Shown here: piece after piece, positions 17,054-26,392 of the stretch
Layout of the letters: the number at the start of each line of letters is the position of its first letter
How positions within the stretch are numbered: position 1 is the first letter of the stretch
From: CAJQGY01 sp905478015
GTDB lineage: Bacteria; Pseudomonadota; Gammaproteobacteria; Magnimaribacterales; D2472
Assembly: GCA_943788365.1 (NCBI GenBank)
Contig: CALSPZ010000001.1
Location: 1,116,001 to 1,180,000, forward strand
Direction of reading: 5' to 3'
Length of the DNA: 64,000 nt
Notes under the pieces: model-generated
Databases searched by the model: none
Told to the model about the DNA's origin: nothing
What the model saw: only the letters and a program-made list of their open reading frames with translations
Position numbers and translations under genes: made by a program

Positions 17054-18516
17054 TTACTAAAGATGAGTTTTCTAATTATGTGAATCAAGGTTTTTCTATG
17101 ATTCCTATAGTAAAGAAATTATCGATTAAAAATGAAACTCCTTTAACAATATACTCAAGGTTAAATGGGATTAAAAATACTTTCCTGCTTGAGTCTGTGG
17201 AGGGGGGTGAGAAATGGGCTCAGTACTCTATCATAGGCTTAGATTGTATAGAGACGATAAAGGTCTCTGGAAAAAAAGTTGAAAGCATATCTAATGGCAT
17301 CACCAATTCATTCATTTCAGATGATCCATTAAACAGTATAAGAAAACTAACTAAAAATTATAAAGCTCCATATATAAAAGATTTACCAAGATTCTTTGGA
17401 GGTTATGTCGGCTTTTTTGCATACGAAAGCGCTGGTTATGCAGAGGCAAAAATTGGAGATCTTCCGGCTAAAAGCTCTAAGTTTAAAGATCATATGCCTG
17501 AGATATATCTTGTTAAAGCAGAAAAGCTAATAGTGTTCGATAATATAGAAAAATCCATTCAGATTATTTTTAATACCGAACCAAAAGATAATTGTTATGA
17601 GGATGCTTTAGATCAGATCTCAAAGATAGAAAACGTTTTTAACTCTAAGCCTAAAGACCAAAATATAGGCTTTAAGAAACCAAAAGGAGAGATAAATTTC
17701 AATTCTAATTTTAAAAAAGAAGAATATTTAAATGCTGTAAATACAGTGAAAGATTATATTAAAGAAGGCGATGTTTTTCAGGTTGTTTTGGCCCAAGACT
17801 TTTCACTACCATTCAATTCTGATCCATTTATGCTTTATAAGGCTCTCAGGGAATTAAATCCATCTCCATATATGTATTTCTTGAATCTTGATGAATGCCA
17901 GGTTGTTGGCGCTTCCCCAGAAATACTTGTTAGATTAGAGGATAATGATTTAACTTTAAGGCCTATAGCAGGAACAAGAAAAAGGGGTGTTGATGATATT
18001 GAAGATAAAAAAAACGAACTAGATCTTTTAAGCGATCCCAAGGAATTGGCTGAGCATTTAATGCTTATTGATCTTGGAAGAAATGATGTTGGCAGAGTTT
18101 CTAAATTAGGGTCAGTTAGAGTCACCGATAAAATGATCATTGAAAAATACTCGCATGTTATGCATATAGTCTCAAATGTGGTGGGCAAAATATCTGATCA
18201 ATTTGATTACATAGACGCTATGAAGTCAGCTCTTCCTGCAGGCACTTTATCAGGGGCTCCAAAGATAAGAGCTATGGAAATTATTAACGAAATTGAACCG
18301 AGCTCAAGGGGAATATACGGAGGTGCTATTGGTTATATTTCATGGAATGGAAATATTGATACAGCAATAGCGATAAGAACAGCGGTAATCAAAGATGATG
18401 TAATTCATGTAGGGGCAGGGGCAGGCATAGTAGCTGATTCCATTCCTGAAAATGAATGGAATGAATGTAAGCAAAAAGCAAAAGTCTTTTTAGATGCCTT
18501 GGAGATGATTGAATGA
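17050..18516 (+). CDS. trpE: Anthranilate synthase component I
   Basis: Forms anthranilate from chorismate with ammonia from TrpG; first committed tryptophan step. The 488-aa protein has the N-terminal feedback-regulation motif LLESVEGGEKWAQYSIIG, then the catalytic domain with FQVVLAQDF, GASPEILVRL, LRPIAGTRKRG, LIDLGRNDVGRV, GTLSGAPKIRA and GAGAGIVADS. Its start overlaps the DUF192 gene, so there is no room for a trp leader peptide directly upstream; feedback through LLES is the visible control. It is coupled to trpG by ATGA. Confidence 0.97.
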   Translation: MITKDEFSNYVNQGFSMIPIVKKLSIKNETPLTIYSRLNGIKNTFLLESVEGGEKWAQYSIIGLDCIETIKVSGKKVESISNGITNSFISDDPLNSIRKLTKNYKAPYIKDLPRFFGGYVGFFAYESAGYAEAKIGDLPAKSSKFKDHMPEIYLVKAEKLIVFDNIEKSIQIIFNTEPKDNCYEDALDQISKIENVFNSKPKDQNIGFKKPKGEINFNSNFKKEEYLNAVNTVKDYIKEGDVFQVVLAQDFSLPFNSDPFMLYKALRELNPSPYMYFLNLDECQVVGASPEILVRLEDNDLTLRPIAGTRKRGVDDIEDKKNELDLLSDPKELAEHLMLIDLGRNDVGRVSKLGSVRVTDKMIIEKYSHVMHIVSNVVGKISDQFDYIDAMKSALPAGTLSGAPKIRAMEIINEIEPSSRGIYGGAIGYISWNGNIDTAIAIRTAVIKDDVIHVGAGAGIVADSIPENEWNECKQKAKVFLDALEMIE

Positions 18517-19076
18517 TTCTTGTAATAGATAATTACGACAGCTTTACTTATAACCTTGTGCATTATATTGGAGAGTTTGAAAAAGATATTAAGGTAGTAA
18601 GAAATGATCAACTATCAGTAGACCAAGCATTAGGTATGAGCCCTGACAAGATAGTTATTTCTCCAGGACCATGCACACCCTTAGAGGCTGGAATCTCAGT
18701 TGAACTAATACAATCTGCGAATGTTCCAATTCTTGGTGTTTGCCTTGGGCATCAGTCAATTGGAGCAGCATTTGGCGGCAATATAATAAAAGCAAATGAG
18801 CTTTACCATGGAAAAAAATCAAATATAAAGCATAGCGGAGAAAGTATTTTTAGTGGCATTAATAACCTCCATTCAGTTGTGAGATATCACAGCCTTATTG
18901 TTGAAAAAGATACTCTTCCAAAGGAATTAAAAATAATAGCAACACTAGATGATGATGCAGATGTCATAATGGCAATTGAGCATGAAAATAAACCAATATA
19001 TGGAGTGCAGTTTCATCCAGAATCTATAGATACAGAGCATGGAATGAGATTAATCCAAAACTTTATATCAATATAA
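18513..19076 (+). CDS. trpG: Anthranilate synthase component II (glutamine amidotransferase)
   Basis: Class I glutamine amidotransferase of 187 aa that supplies ammonia to TrpE. Motifs: VIDNYDSFTYNLVHY, ISPGPCTP, the nucleophile-containing ILGVCLGHQSIG, and the catalytic His-Glu in GVQFHPESIDTEHG. It may also serve aminodeoxychorismate synthase (PabA role), as in other bacteria with a single copy; that is inference. It shares base 19076 with trpD. Confidence 0.96.
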   Translation: MILVIDNYDSFTYNLVHYIGEFEKDIKVVRNDQLSVDQALGMSPDKIVISPGPCTPLEAGISVELIQSANVPILGVCLGHQSIGAAFGGNIIKANELYHGKKSNIKHSGESIFSGINNLHSVVRYHSLIVEKDTLPKELKIIATLDDDADVIMAIEHENKPIYGVQFHPESIDTEHGMRLIQNFISI

Positions 19077-20083
19077 TGAAATCTATAATAAATAAGATAC
19101 AAGGTCATATAGATCTTAGTTTTGATGAGATGCAGCTAGCCATGAATGAAATCATGACCGGCAATATTGATGATCTTGAAATCGAGAAATTCTTATTAGC
19201 TCTTAATGAAAAAGGTCCTAGCGAAGAAGAAATTACTGCAGCAGCCTCAGTCATGAAAGAGAAATCTTTAAAATTCAAGATTGGGGATGGAAATCAGATT
19301 GACACATGCGGCACAGGAGGCTCTGGTATCCATACATTTAACTGCTCAACTGCTTCTTCATTTGTTGCTGCCGCTGGGGGCGCCTCAGTTACAAAGCATG
19401 GAAATAAAGCAGTTTCTAGCAAATCAGGAAGTGCAGATTTTTTAATGATTGCAGGAGCCGATATATCCCATGATAGAGAAAAGCTTTTAAACGTTTTTAA
19501 CAAAGTAGGATTTGTTTTTCTTTACGCACCTCTTCACCATAGCTCTATGAGGTTTGTTATGCCAGCAAGGCAAAGAATTGCACAAAAAACAATCTTTAAT
19601 TTACTTGGCCCTCATACAAATCCTTGCGGAGCTAAGAAACAAATTATAGGAGTTTATAATAAGAATCTTCTTAAAACCTTTTCTTCTGTTTCCAAAAATC
19701 TAGAAATGGAGCATGTATTGGTAGTTCATGGAGAGGATGGTTTGGATGAGATAACTATTTCCGGCAAAACATATATTTCAGAATTAAAAAATGGAGAAAT
19801 TATGAACTATGAAATATCTCCAAAAGATTTCTCTTTAAAAAATAGGCCCTTAGCTGAAATTACAGCAAACTCTCCGAGTGAAAGTCTAGAGCTTGTTAAG
19901 GGCGCTTTTTCAGGAAAAAGTTCAGCAGTTCAAGATATGATTGCACTTAATTCAGCTGCAAGTTTGTATTTATCTAGACAATCTAATTCTATTTCTGAGG
20001 GTGTAGAGCAAGCCTTTGCTCTAATGAATGATGGCAGTGCTATGAACAAATTGAATGCATATGTAAGAGAGTCAAATCTCTGA
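19076..20083 (+). CDS. trpD: Anthranilate phosphoribosyltransferase
   Basis: Transfers phosphoribose from PRPP to anthranilate. The 335-aa protein shows DTCGTGGSGIHTFNCST, VTKHGNKAVSSKSGSADFL, HSSMRFVMPAR and NLLGPHTNPCGA, the PRPP and anthranilate binding motifs in order. It is separate from trpG (not fused). One-base overlaps at both ends show tight coupling in trpE-G-D-C. Confidence 0.97.
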   Translation: MKSIINKIQGHIDLSFDEMQLAMNEIMTGNIDDLEIEKFLLALNEKGPSEEEITAAASVMKEKSLKFKIGDGNQIDTCGTGGSGIHTFNCSTASSFVAAAGGASVTKHGNKAVSSKSGSADFLMIAGADISHDREKLLNVFNKVGFVFLYAPLHHSSMRFVMPARQRIAQKTIFNLLGPHTNPCGAKKQIIGVYNKNLLKTFSSVSKNLEMEHVLVVHGEDGLDEITISGKTYISELKNGEIMNYEISPKDFSLKNRPLAEITANSPSESLELVKGAFSGKSSAVQDMIALNSAASLYLSRQSNSISEGVEQAFALMNDGSAMNKLNAYVRESNL

Positions 20084-20832
20084 TGAGTATATTAAAAGAA
20101 ATAGTTGAGAAGACTAGGATTACTATAGATAAAAGAAAAGAATCAAAATCTTTGAATTACTTAAAGTCTCAAGTTGAAAATTTAACCCTAGCAGAGCCTA
20201 ATTTTAAGAAAAGCCTATTAAACAAGAATGAAGCTGTTATTGCAGAAATAAAGAAAGCATCACCAAGCGCTGGGATTATTTCTCACAATTTTGACCCAGT
20301 TAGCAAAGCAAAAGAATATGAAAATATTGGCGCATCTGCACTTTCTATTCTTACAGAAGAAGACTATTTTAAAGGAAGTTCAAAGTATTTAGAAGAAGTT
20401 AGGCGACAAACAAGACTACCTATTCTTAGAAAAGATTTTATGATTGATGAATACCAGTTATATGAAGCAAAGCTAATGGGTGCCGATTGCATATTGCTTA
20501 TTGCAAGCATTTTAAATGATGAGCAATTAAAGAGTTTTGTATTGCTTGCTGAGTCACTTAAGCTTGATTATTTGATTGAAGTTCACGACATTGATGAGCT
20601 TAGGCGAGTGGAGTGCTTTGAAAACGCTATTATTGGAGTAAATAACAGAAACCTCAGAACTTTTGATGTTGATATTAATAACTCAATAAATTTAAAAAAA
20701 CAATTTAAAGGAAAAAATATTTTTGTGTCTGAGTCCGGAATAAAAAAGAAATCAGATATTAAATTATTAAAAGAAAATGGCATCCATGTTTTTTTAATTG
20801 GCGAAAGTCTTATGAAAGGTGGGCTTGCTTGA
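20083..20832 (+). CDS. trpC: Indole-3-glycerol phosphate synthase
   Basis: Cyclises CdRP to indole-3-glycerol phosphate. The 249-aa monofunctional TIM barrel (no TrpF fusion) has VIAEIKKASPSAGII, LSILTEEDYFKG, PILRKDFMIDEYQLYEA, IIGVNNRNLRTF and the phosphate-binding VSESGI and IGESLM. trpF and trpBA are not in the window. The stop overlaps the next gene's TTG start as TTGA. Confidence 0.96.
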   Translation: MSILKEIVEKTRITIDKRKESKSLNYLKSQVENLTLAEPNFKKSLLNKNEAVIAEIKKASPSAGIISHNFDPVSKAKEYENIGASALSILTEEDYFKGSSKYLEEVRRQTRLPILRKDFMIDEYQLYEAKLMGADCILLIASILNDEQLKSFVLLAESLKLDYLIEVHDIDELRRVECFENAIIGVNNRNLRTFDVDINNSINLKKQFKGKNIFVSESGIKKKSDIKLLKENGIHVFLIGESLMKGGLA

Positions 20833-21995
20833 AGCTAAGGGAATGGCAGGAAGCAGCATTTCCTTTATGGTGGGAAAGAAAAAGAGGCATCGTCAAGGTT
20901 GTAACAGGCGGGGGAAAGACAGTATTTGCAATTCATTGCTTAAAAAAATATTTAGAAGAAAACAGCAATAACTCTATCTTTATAGTTGTTCCATCAATCG
21001 CTCTATTAGATCAATGGTATGAGGGGCTTCAGCTTTCCTTTAAAAATAATGAAATAGCCTTAAATGGTGGTGGCGAGCGTTTAAATAAACTTTCCAAAAT
21101 TACTATTTCAACAATTGATTCTGTAAAAAATATTATTGAATATTTTGACGCCTCTAAAACCCTTCTTATAGTTGATGAATGTCATAAAATTGGAACTGAG
21201 AAGAGAGGGGAGACTCTTACAAATCATTGGCATGCAACCCTTGGACTATCAGCAACCCCAGAGCGAGACTATGATGATAATTTTTATATTATTATAAGAA
21301 AAATCCTTGGAGATATTATCTTTGATTATGATTATATTGACGCTAGAGAAGATGAAGTAATTGTTAATTTTAAGCTTCTCTATGCATATGCAGCCATGAC
21401 AAATAGCGAAGAGGCTGAATATAAAAAATTTACCAAAAGCATTCAAAGAAGGGCCGCAACAATTGGCGGAAATAATATGAATGACTATCCACTAAAAATG
21501 CTTATATTCAATAGAGCAAGAATGGTTAAGAACTCTATAAACAGAATACCTTTTGGAATTGAGCTTCTACAAAAATATAAAAGAGATAGCTGGATAGTTT
21601 TTACTGAAAATAAAAAACAAGCCAAAGAATTTAATTCAATTATTAACTCAAAAGGGTATAAATCGGCTATTTATAATACAGATTTGGACACAAGCGAAAG
21701 AGAAGAAAATCTAAATAACTTTAAAAATGGTAACTTAAATGTTCTTGTAAGTTGCACCGCTCTTGATGAGGGGTTTGATATGCCAGAGGCAGATGGGGCT
21801 ATGATATTAAGTGCCTCTTCTTCAAAAAGACAAAGAATTCAAAGAATGGGAAGAGTTCTAAGAATCACTGCCAATAAACAAAATGCCCTAATTGTTACTG
21901 TATATTCTTCAAAGACTGAGTATGAAAAATTAAGAGAAGAATCAAATAGATATCAACTTGAAGGAGTTCCAGTTAAGTGGCAACAAATGAAATAG
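20829..21995 (+). CDS. Small SF2 DEAD/DEAH-type helicase
   Basis: A 388-aa superfamily 2 ATPase with only the two RecA domains. Motifs: Q-like LREWQEAAFPLWW, Walker A VVTGGGKTVFA, DECH box LLIVDECHKIG, motif III-like LGLSATPERD, motif IV WIVFTENKKQA, motif V VLVSCTALDEGFDMPEAD and motif VI KRQRIQRMGRVLR. It resembles the XPB/UvsW-like helicases. The start is a TTG overlapping the trpC stop. Target unknown: DNA repair, RNA or defence are all possible. It ends the plus-strand run and faces coq7 convergently. Confidence 0.85.
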   Translation: MKLREWQEAAFPLWWERKRGIVKVVTGGGKTVFAIHCLKKYLEENSNNSIFIVVPSIALLDQWYEGLQLSFKNNEIALNGGGERLNKLSKITISTIDSVKNIIEYFDASKTLLIVDECHKIGTEKRGETLTNHWHATLGLSATPERDYDDNFYIIIRKILGDIIFDYDYIDAREDEVIVNFKLLYAYAAMTNSEEAEYKKFTKSIQRRAATIGGNNMNDYPLKMLIFNRARMVKNSINRIPFGIELLQKYKRDSWIVFTENKKQAKEFNSIINSKGYKSAIYNTDLDTSEREENLNNFKNGNLNVLVSCTALDEGFDMPEADGAMILSASSSKRQRIQRMGRVLRITANKQNALIVTVYSSKTEYEKLREESNRYQLEGVPVKWQQMK

Positions 21996-22021
21996 TTTAG
22001 AGCTATATCTAAAAGAAAGTT

Positions 22022-22657
22022 TTAAATATATGTGCTTGAGGAAGTCATAATTTTTGCAGTATATTCCATGATCTTTTTTGTTGGCTTTCTAAGCTCCTCA
22101 CTACCATTTTCTTCAGCTTGTTTGGCATGAGTATCCTCGTCTTCTCTCATAGTCTTTAATATTTTTATAGTATCTTTATCTTTAGAAGATATTCTATCAA
22201 GATGTTTATCTATATGCTTCACAACCTGTTTCTCAGTTTCTTCAACAAAACCTAAACTAACTTTTTCACCCATATTTCCAAAAATTGCACCTATCGCAAA
22301 TGATCCTGCATACCATATAGGATTAAATACAGAAGCATTTCCATCAAGCTCATCCAACCTCTTTTTACACCAAATCAAATGGTCAGTTTCTTCCTCACCA
22401 GCTTCAATGAGATGCTTTTTAATTTCTTCATCCTTGCACACCATTGCTTGGCCGCGATATAGCGCCTGAGCAGCAACCTCACCAGCAAGGTTGACTCTCA
22501 TCATTTGGATTGAAAGATTTTTCTCTTCCTTGGAAAGCTCTTGTTTCTGATCTTGAATATTTTCTGCTGGATAGTCTCTATTTGTTCCTGGCTTCTTATT
22601 AGATAGAGTCTTCAGCGCAATATCACATTCATTAATAATATTATCTATCAAACCCAT
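22022..22657 (-). CDS. coq7: 2-octaprenyl-3-methyl-6-methoxy-1,4-benzoquinol hydroxylase
   Basis: Di-iron hydroxylase of the ubiquinone pathway (Coq7/UbiF-type step). The 211-aa protein carries the duplicated ferritin-like ligands: MRVNLAGEVAAQALYRGQ (Glu), EAGEEETDHLIWC (Glu-x2-His), GFVEETEKQVVKH (Glu) and MREDEDTHAKQA (Glu-x2-His). The N-terminal ~45 residues are a variable linker. It overlaps purD by 10 bp. Presence indicates aerobic ubiquinone synthesis. Confidence 0.94.
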   Translation of the reverse strand: MGLIDNIINECDIALKTLSNKKPGTNRDYPAENIQDQKQELSKEEKNLSIQMMRVNLAGEVAAQALYRGQAMVCKDEEIKKHLIEAGEEETDHLIWCKKRLDELDGNASVFNPIWYAGSFAIGAIFGNMGEKVSLGFVEETEKQVVKHIDKHLDRISSKDKDTIKILKTMREDEDTHAKQAEENGSEELRKPTKKIMEYTAKIMTSSSTYI

Positions 22658-23934
22658 TTCACACCCATATAAATACCCTTATAGCCAATGTCTTTTCTGT
22701 AAAAGGCTCCATTGAATGATACTTTTTTGACAAGATTATAAGCTTTTTCTTGAGCCTCTTTAAGATCATCACCAAGAGCAGTTGCACAAAAAACTCGACC
22801 TCCAGAGGTAACAACTGATCCGTTATATATTTTTGTACCCGCATGAAATAATTTTGCATCAGAGCCATCTATCTCTTCAAGCAATACTTCTTGATTTGAT
22901 TTATATTGCTCTGGGTAACCACCCGATGCTATCACAACACCACAGGCAGACTTTGCACTCCATCTTATTTTATGACTATCAAGATTATCATTTATAGCAT
23001 CAAGACAGAGTTTTACTAAGCTAGATTCTAATCGCATCATTATTGGCTGTGTTTCAGGATCACCAAATCTACAATTAAATTCTAAAACTTTTATTTCACC
23101 ATCTTTTATCATTAGCCCGGCATATAAAAAACCTAAGTAAGGAGAGCCTTCATCTATTAGTCCTTGCATTGTCGGCTTCATAACCTCATCCAATATCTTT
23201 TGGTTAATAGTCTCTGTTACTATTGGAGCTGGAGAGTAGGCTCCCATTCCACCAGTATTTAAACCCACATCACCTTCACCAACTGCTTTATGGTCCTGAC
23301 TAGTTGCCAATGGTATTATTTTATTTTTACTTACCACTGCTATAAAACTAGCTTCCTCACCTTCAAGGAATTCCTCAATCACAACTCTACTTCCAGCAGA
23401 CCCAAATGTCTTGTCTTTAAAAATACTCTCTAAAGCAGATATAGCCTCATCCTTATTATCACAAATAATCACTCCCTTGCCTGCCGCTAAGCCATCTGCT
23501 TTAACAACCGTTGGGTATTCAACTCTATCCAGATAACCAAGAGCATCAGTAAAGTTATCAAATGATTCATATGCTGCTGTCGGTATGCCATATTTAACAA
23601 AGAAATCTTTTGAAAAAGTCTTAGACCCTTCTAGCTGAGCTGCTGCTTGAGATGGCCCAAATACATTTATATTTTTCGATAAAAGAAAATCAGCTAAACC
23701 AGCAACTAATGGCTGCTCTGGACCAATAATTACTAAATGAATATTTTGTTCAACACAAAAATTTTCAATTGAATTAAAGTCATTATGTTCAATTGCAATG
23801 TTGGTTAATTTATCCTCTAGATCAGTTCCAGCGTTTCCAGGGCAAACAAACACCTCACTAACATCATCATCTTGTGCAGACTTCCATGCCAAAGCATGCT
23901 CTCTTCCACCAGACCCAATAACAAGTACTTTCAT
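22648..23934 (-). CDS. purD: Phosphoribosylamine-glycine ligase
   Basis: Second step of purine synthesis: forms GAR from phosphoribosylamine, glycine and ATP. The 428-aa ATP-grasp enzyme has KVLVIGSGGREHALAWK, IGPEQPLVAGLADFL, VVKADGLAAGKGV, VVIEEFLEGEEAS, LNTGGMGAYSPAP and LEFNCRFGDPETQ. Its start shares a base with the purH stop. The fis-purH-purD order is as in pseudomonads. Confidence 0.97.
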   Translation of the reverse strand: MKVLVIGSGGREHALAWKSAQDDDVSEVFVCPGNAGTDLEDKLTNIAIEHNDFNSIENFCVEQNIHLVIIGPEQPLVAGLADFLLSKNINVFGPSQAAAQLEGSKTFSKDFFVKYGIPTAAYESFDNFTDALGYLDRVEYPTVVKADGLAAGKGVIICDNKDEAISALESIFKDKTFGSAGSRVVIEEFLEGEEASFIAVVSKNKIIPLATSQDHKAVGEGDVGLNTGGMGAYSPAPIVTETINQKILDEVMKPTMQGLIDEGSPYLGFLYAGLMIKDGEIKVLEFNCRFGDPETQPIMMRLESSLVKLCLDAINDNLDSHKIRWSAKSACGVVIASGGYPEQYKSNQEVLLEEIDGSDAKLFHAGTKIYNGSVVTSGGRVFCATALGDDLKEAQEKAYNLVKKVSFNGAFYRKDIGYKGIYMGVKWV

Positions 23935-25475
23935 TAGTGCCTAAAATGTCTTGTATTGGTGAAAACCATTGCCATATCATTTTCATTAGCAGCAGCGATA
24001 ACTTCATCATCTCTTATAGAACCACCTGGTTGAATAATGGACGCAATCCCACTTGAAGCTGCCTTATCAATACCATCTCTAAATGGAAAAAAAGCATCAG
24101 ACGCCATTACTGCTCCATCAACCTTTAACCCTTCCTGTTTTGCTTTAAGGTTTGCTATATCAGCACTTATCACTCTACTCATTTGACCAGCACCAATACC
24201 AATAGTCTGCTTATTTTTTACATAAACTATCGCATTAGATTTAACATATTTAGCAACTTTCCAAGCAAACATAAGATCATTTAATTCTTCTTCATTCGGC
24301 TGCCTTTTGGTCACACATTTTAAGGATGACATAGGCACGCTAAAACTATCATCATCTTGCAAAAGAATCCCACCTGAGACTTTTTTAATAATGCCTGGGT
24401 AAGGATTATCTTGATTTAAATCGACTCTCAGCACTCTTATATTTTTCTTTGCAGATAGAACTTCTAAAGAACCTTCTTCATAACCTGTTGCAATAATGAC
24501 CTCAACAAACTGCCTATCATTTATCTGTTTAGCAGTCTTCGTATCCAAGGTTCCATTAAGCGCAATAATGCCACCAAAGGCAGAAGTTGGATCAGTTTGA
24601 AATGCTAAATCATATGCCTCAAGCAGCGAATCTGCAGAAGCTACTCCACATGGATTTGCATGCTTAACAATTACACATGCAGGATCACTAAACTCTCTTA
24701 CGCATTCCCATGCCGCATCAGCATCTACAATATTGTTATAAGACATTTCTTTGCCTTGAATAATTTCAGCATTGGCAATATTTCTTTTCTTTAGCCCTCC
24801 AAAAGTTAGCAAAGTTGCTTTTTGATGAGGGTTCTCACCATATCTAAGATTTGAACTTTTTTCAAAACTAAAATCAGGTAATGAGATGGATTGGTTCTCT
24901 GATAAGTAATCTGAAATAGCTTTGTTGTAATTAGCCATTGTCAAAAAAACTTTTTTTGATAAATCTTTTCTCATATTAAGAGAAATACCTCCATCACTTT
25001 CCCACTGTGTAATAAATGAAGAGTAATCATTCGGGTCTGATAATACAGCAACATCTTTAAAATTCTTTGCCGCAGATCTAATCATGGTCGGCCCTCCAAT
25101 ATCTATTTTTTCTATTGCTTCATCAAATGAGCACCCTGAAGCAATGGTCTCTTGAAATGGATATAGGTTAACTACAACAAGATCTATTGGCTCATAGCCT
25201 CTGCTTTCAAGCACATCAAGGTCTTTATCCCTTCTTGCTAATATGCCTGCATGGATTTTAGGGTGAAGAGTCTTAACTCTTCCATCCATCATTTCTTCAA
25301 ATCCAGTGAATTCTGATACCTCAATAACATCAGGAGTAATCTTTTTAATTGCTTTATATGTCCCCCCTGTTGATAGTATTTTTACATTCCTAGATATTAG
25401 GAATTCAACCAATTTAGATAATCCAGATTTATTTGAAAGGCTTATAAGGGCAGTTCTTGGCTCTATTAGGTGCAT
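23934..25475 (-). CDS. purH: Bifunctional AICAR transformylase / IMP cyclohydrolase
   Basis: Last two steps of IMP synthesis. The 513-aa protein has the N-terminal MGS-like cyclohydrolase domain (ALISLSNKSGLSKLV, STGGTYKAIK, GRVKTLHPKIHAGIL, NLYPF, IDIGGPTMIRSAAKN) and the C-terminal formyltransferase domain (RYGENPHQKA, VKHANPCGVA, DPTSAFGGIIALNG, SDAFFPFRDGID, IQPGGSIRDDEVI). Full length. The ATG overlaps the fis stop by one base. Confidence 0.97.
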   Translation of the reverse strand: MHLIEPRTALISLSNKSGLSKLVEFLISRNVKILSTGGTYKAIKKITPDVIEVSEFTGFEEMMDGRVKTLHPKIHAGILARRDKDLDVLESRGYEPIDLVVVNLYPFQETIASGCSFDEAIEKIDIGGPTMIRSAAKNFKDVAVLSDPNDYSSFITQWESDGGISLNMRKDLSKKVFLTMANYNKAISDYLSENQSISLPDFSFEKSSNLRYGENPHQKATLLTFGGLKKRNIANAEIIQGKEMSYNNIVDADAAWECVREFSDPACVIVKHANPCGVASADSLLEAYDLAFQTDPTSAFGGIIALNGTLDTKTAKQINDRQFVEVIIATGYEEGSLEVLSAKKNIRVLRVDLNQDNPYPGIIKKVSGGILLQDDDSFSVPMSSLKCVTKRQPNEEELNDLMFAWKVAKYVKSNAIVYVKNKQTIGIGAGQMSRVISADIANLKAKQEGLKVDGAVMASDAFFPFRDGIDKAASSGIASIIQPGGSIRDDEVIAAANENDMAMVFTNTRHFRH

Positions 25476-25735
25476 TATATTTTATATTTTTTAAGTTTTG
25501 TTCTAAGGGTTGTTCTGTTAATACCAAGAATTTTTGCAGCCTTAGACTGATTATTTCTTGCATATTTCATTGTTTGTATGAGTAGAGGCGGTTCTATTTC
25601 TGACAATACAAGCTCATAGACATCTATAGGAGCATTAGATTCCAGTTGTCTAAAGTATCTTTTCATAGCTTTCCTAACCTCTTCCTTAAGAGGTTTTTTT
25701 GAATAGCTGTCGAAAGAGGGCTCTTTTTTTGCCAA
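25475..25735 (-). CDS. fis: Nucleoid protein Fis
   Basis: DNA-bending nucleoid and transcription factor. The 86-aa protein has the Fis C-terminal helix-turn-helix: LLIQTMKYARNNQSKAAKILGINRTTLRTKLKKY, here quoted in parts as ARNNQSKAAKILGINR and TTLRTKLKKYKI, and the dimerisation helices (VRKAMKRYFRQLE). The start is a TTG at 25735; the nearest in-frame upstream stop is 3 codons earlier, and the next ATG would remove about a quarter of the protein. It is not preceded by dusB as in E. coli; it heads fis-purH-purD-coq7. Confidence 0.92.
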   Translation of the reverse strand: MAKKEPSFDSYSKKPLKEEVRKAMKRYFRQLESNAPIDVYELVLSEIEPPLLIQTMKYARNNQSKAAKILGINRTTLRTKLKKYKI

Positions 25736-25799
25736 TATAAACTAATTAGTAGAAGGACTATTAGATTTTACATCTGTTTAAAAATTGCTCAATAGTTTT

Positions 25800-26363
25800 T
25801 TATATATTGATCTTAGTTTTTTTCTCTTTATCAATTTGAATCGAAATAATTGATTCATTTCTAATGATTATTTTTATAGATGATGTGTAGTCCGGATAAT
25901 AAGATAACAACTTACCTGCATCATTTTCAAAGCTTGCTAATGCATTCATGACCATAAAGTGTGAAAAAATAACTGTGTTGACTTGAATTGAAAGAAGGGC
26001 TGAAATTATCTTTTTACGCCAATCAACTACCCCGATGGGCAAATTATTTATTGGCATGGATGCAATTTTACCAAGCCATTCCATCTTATCTTTCATCAAA
26101 ACACCATCAGAAGGAATTTCAGTATAAGTTTCATCAATCTCAACATTTTTATTAAATTTCTTAGCTAGGAGGTTTGATGTCTCTATTGCTCTTAACTTTG
26201 GACTTGAAATAAATTGATACCCTGAAAGGTCTTGGTAGCTATCATGCATTAATAAACTTTCAGCCTGCTTATGACCATTTTTACTTAATCCAGGATCTGG
26301 GTCTTCAGACCAAGAAGCTGCCGCCTCACCATGCCTAATTAATATGATATTTATGTCTGACAT
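25800..26363 (-). CDS. SixA-like histidine phosphatase
   Basis: A 187-aa branch-1 histidine phosphatase. It starts MSDINIILIRHGEAAASWSED, with the catalytic RHG; other family parts are DPGLSKNGHKQAESL, FISSPKLRAIETSNLL and the second histidine in IFSHFMVMNAL. SixA removes phosphate from phosphohistidine on PTSNtr or phosphorelay proteins, but related proteins act on small phosphates, so the substrate is uncertain. I chose ATG 26363 because a longer reading frame (to 26423) would run across the divergent rsmE start. Divergent gap to rsmE is 29 bp. Confidence 0.85.
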   Translation of the reverse strand: MSDINIILIRHGEAAASWSEDPDPGLSKNGHKQAESLLMHDSYQDLSGYQFISSPKLRAIETSNLLAKKFNKNVEIDETYTEIPSDGVLMKDKMEWLGKIASMPINNLPIGVVDWRKKIISALLSIQVNTVIFSHFMVMNALASFENDAGKLLSYYPDYTSSIKIIIRNESIISIQIDKEKKTKINI

Positions 26364-26392
26364 TCTTATAATCCAGTAGCTATAATAGAAGT

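Noticed and set aside
17835..18188. Minus-strand frame of 117 codons
   Set aside because: Opposite the catalytic domain of trpE; a mirror of its codon use.
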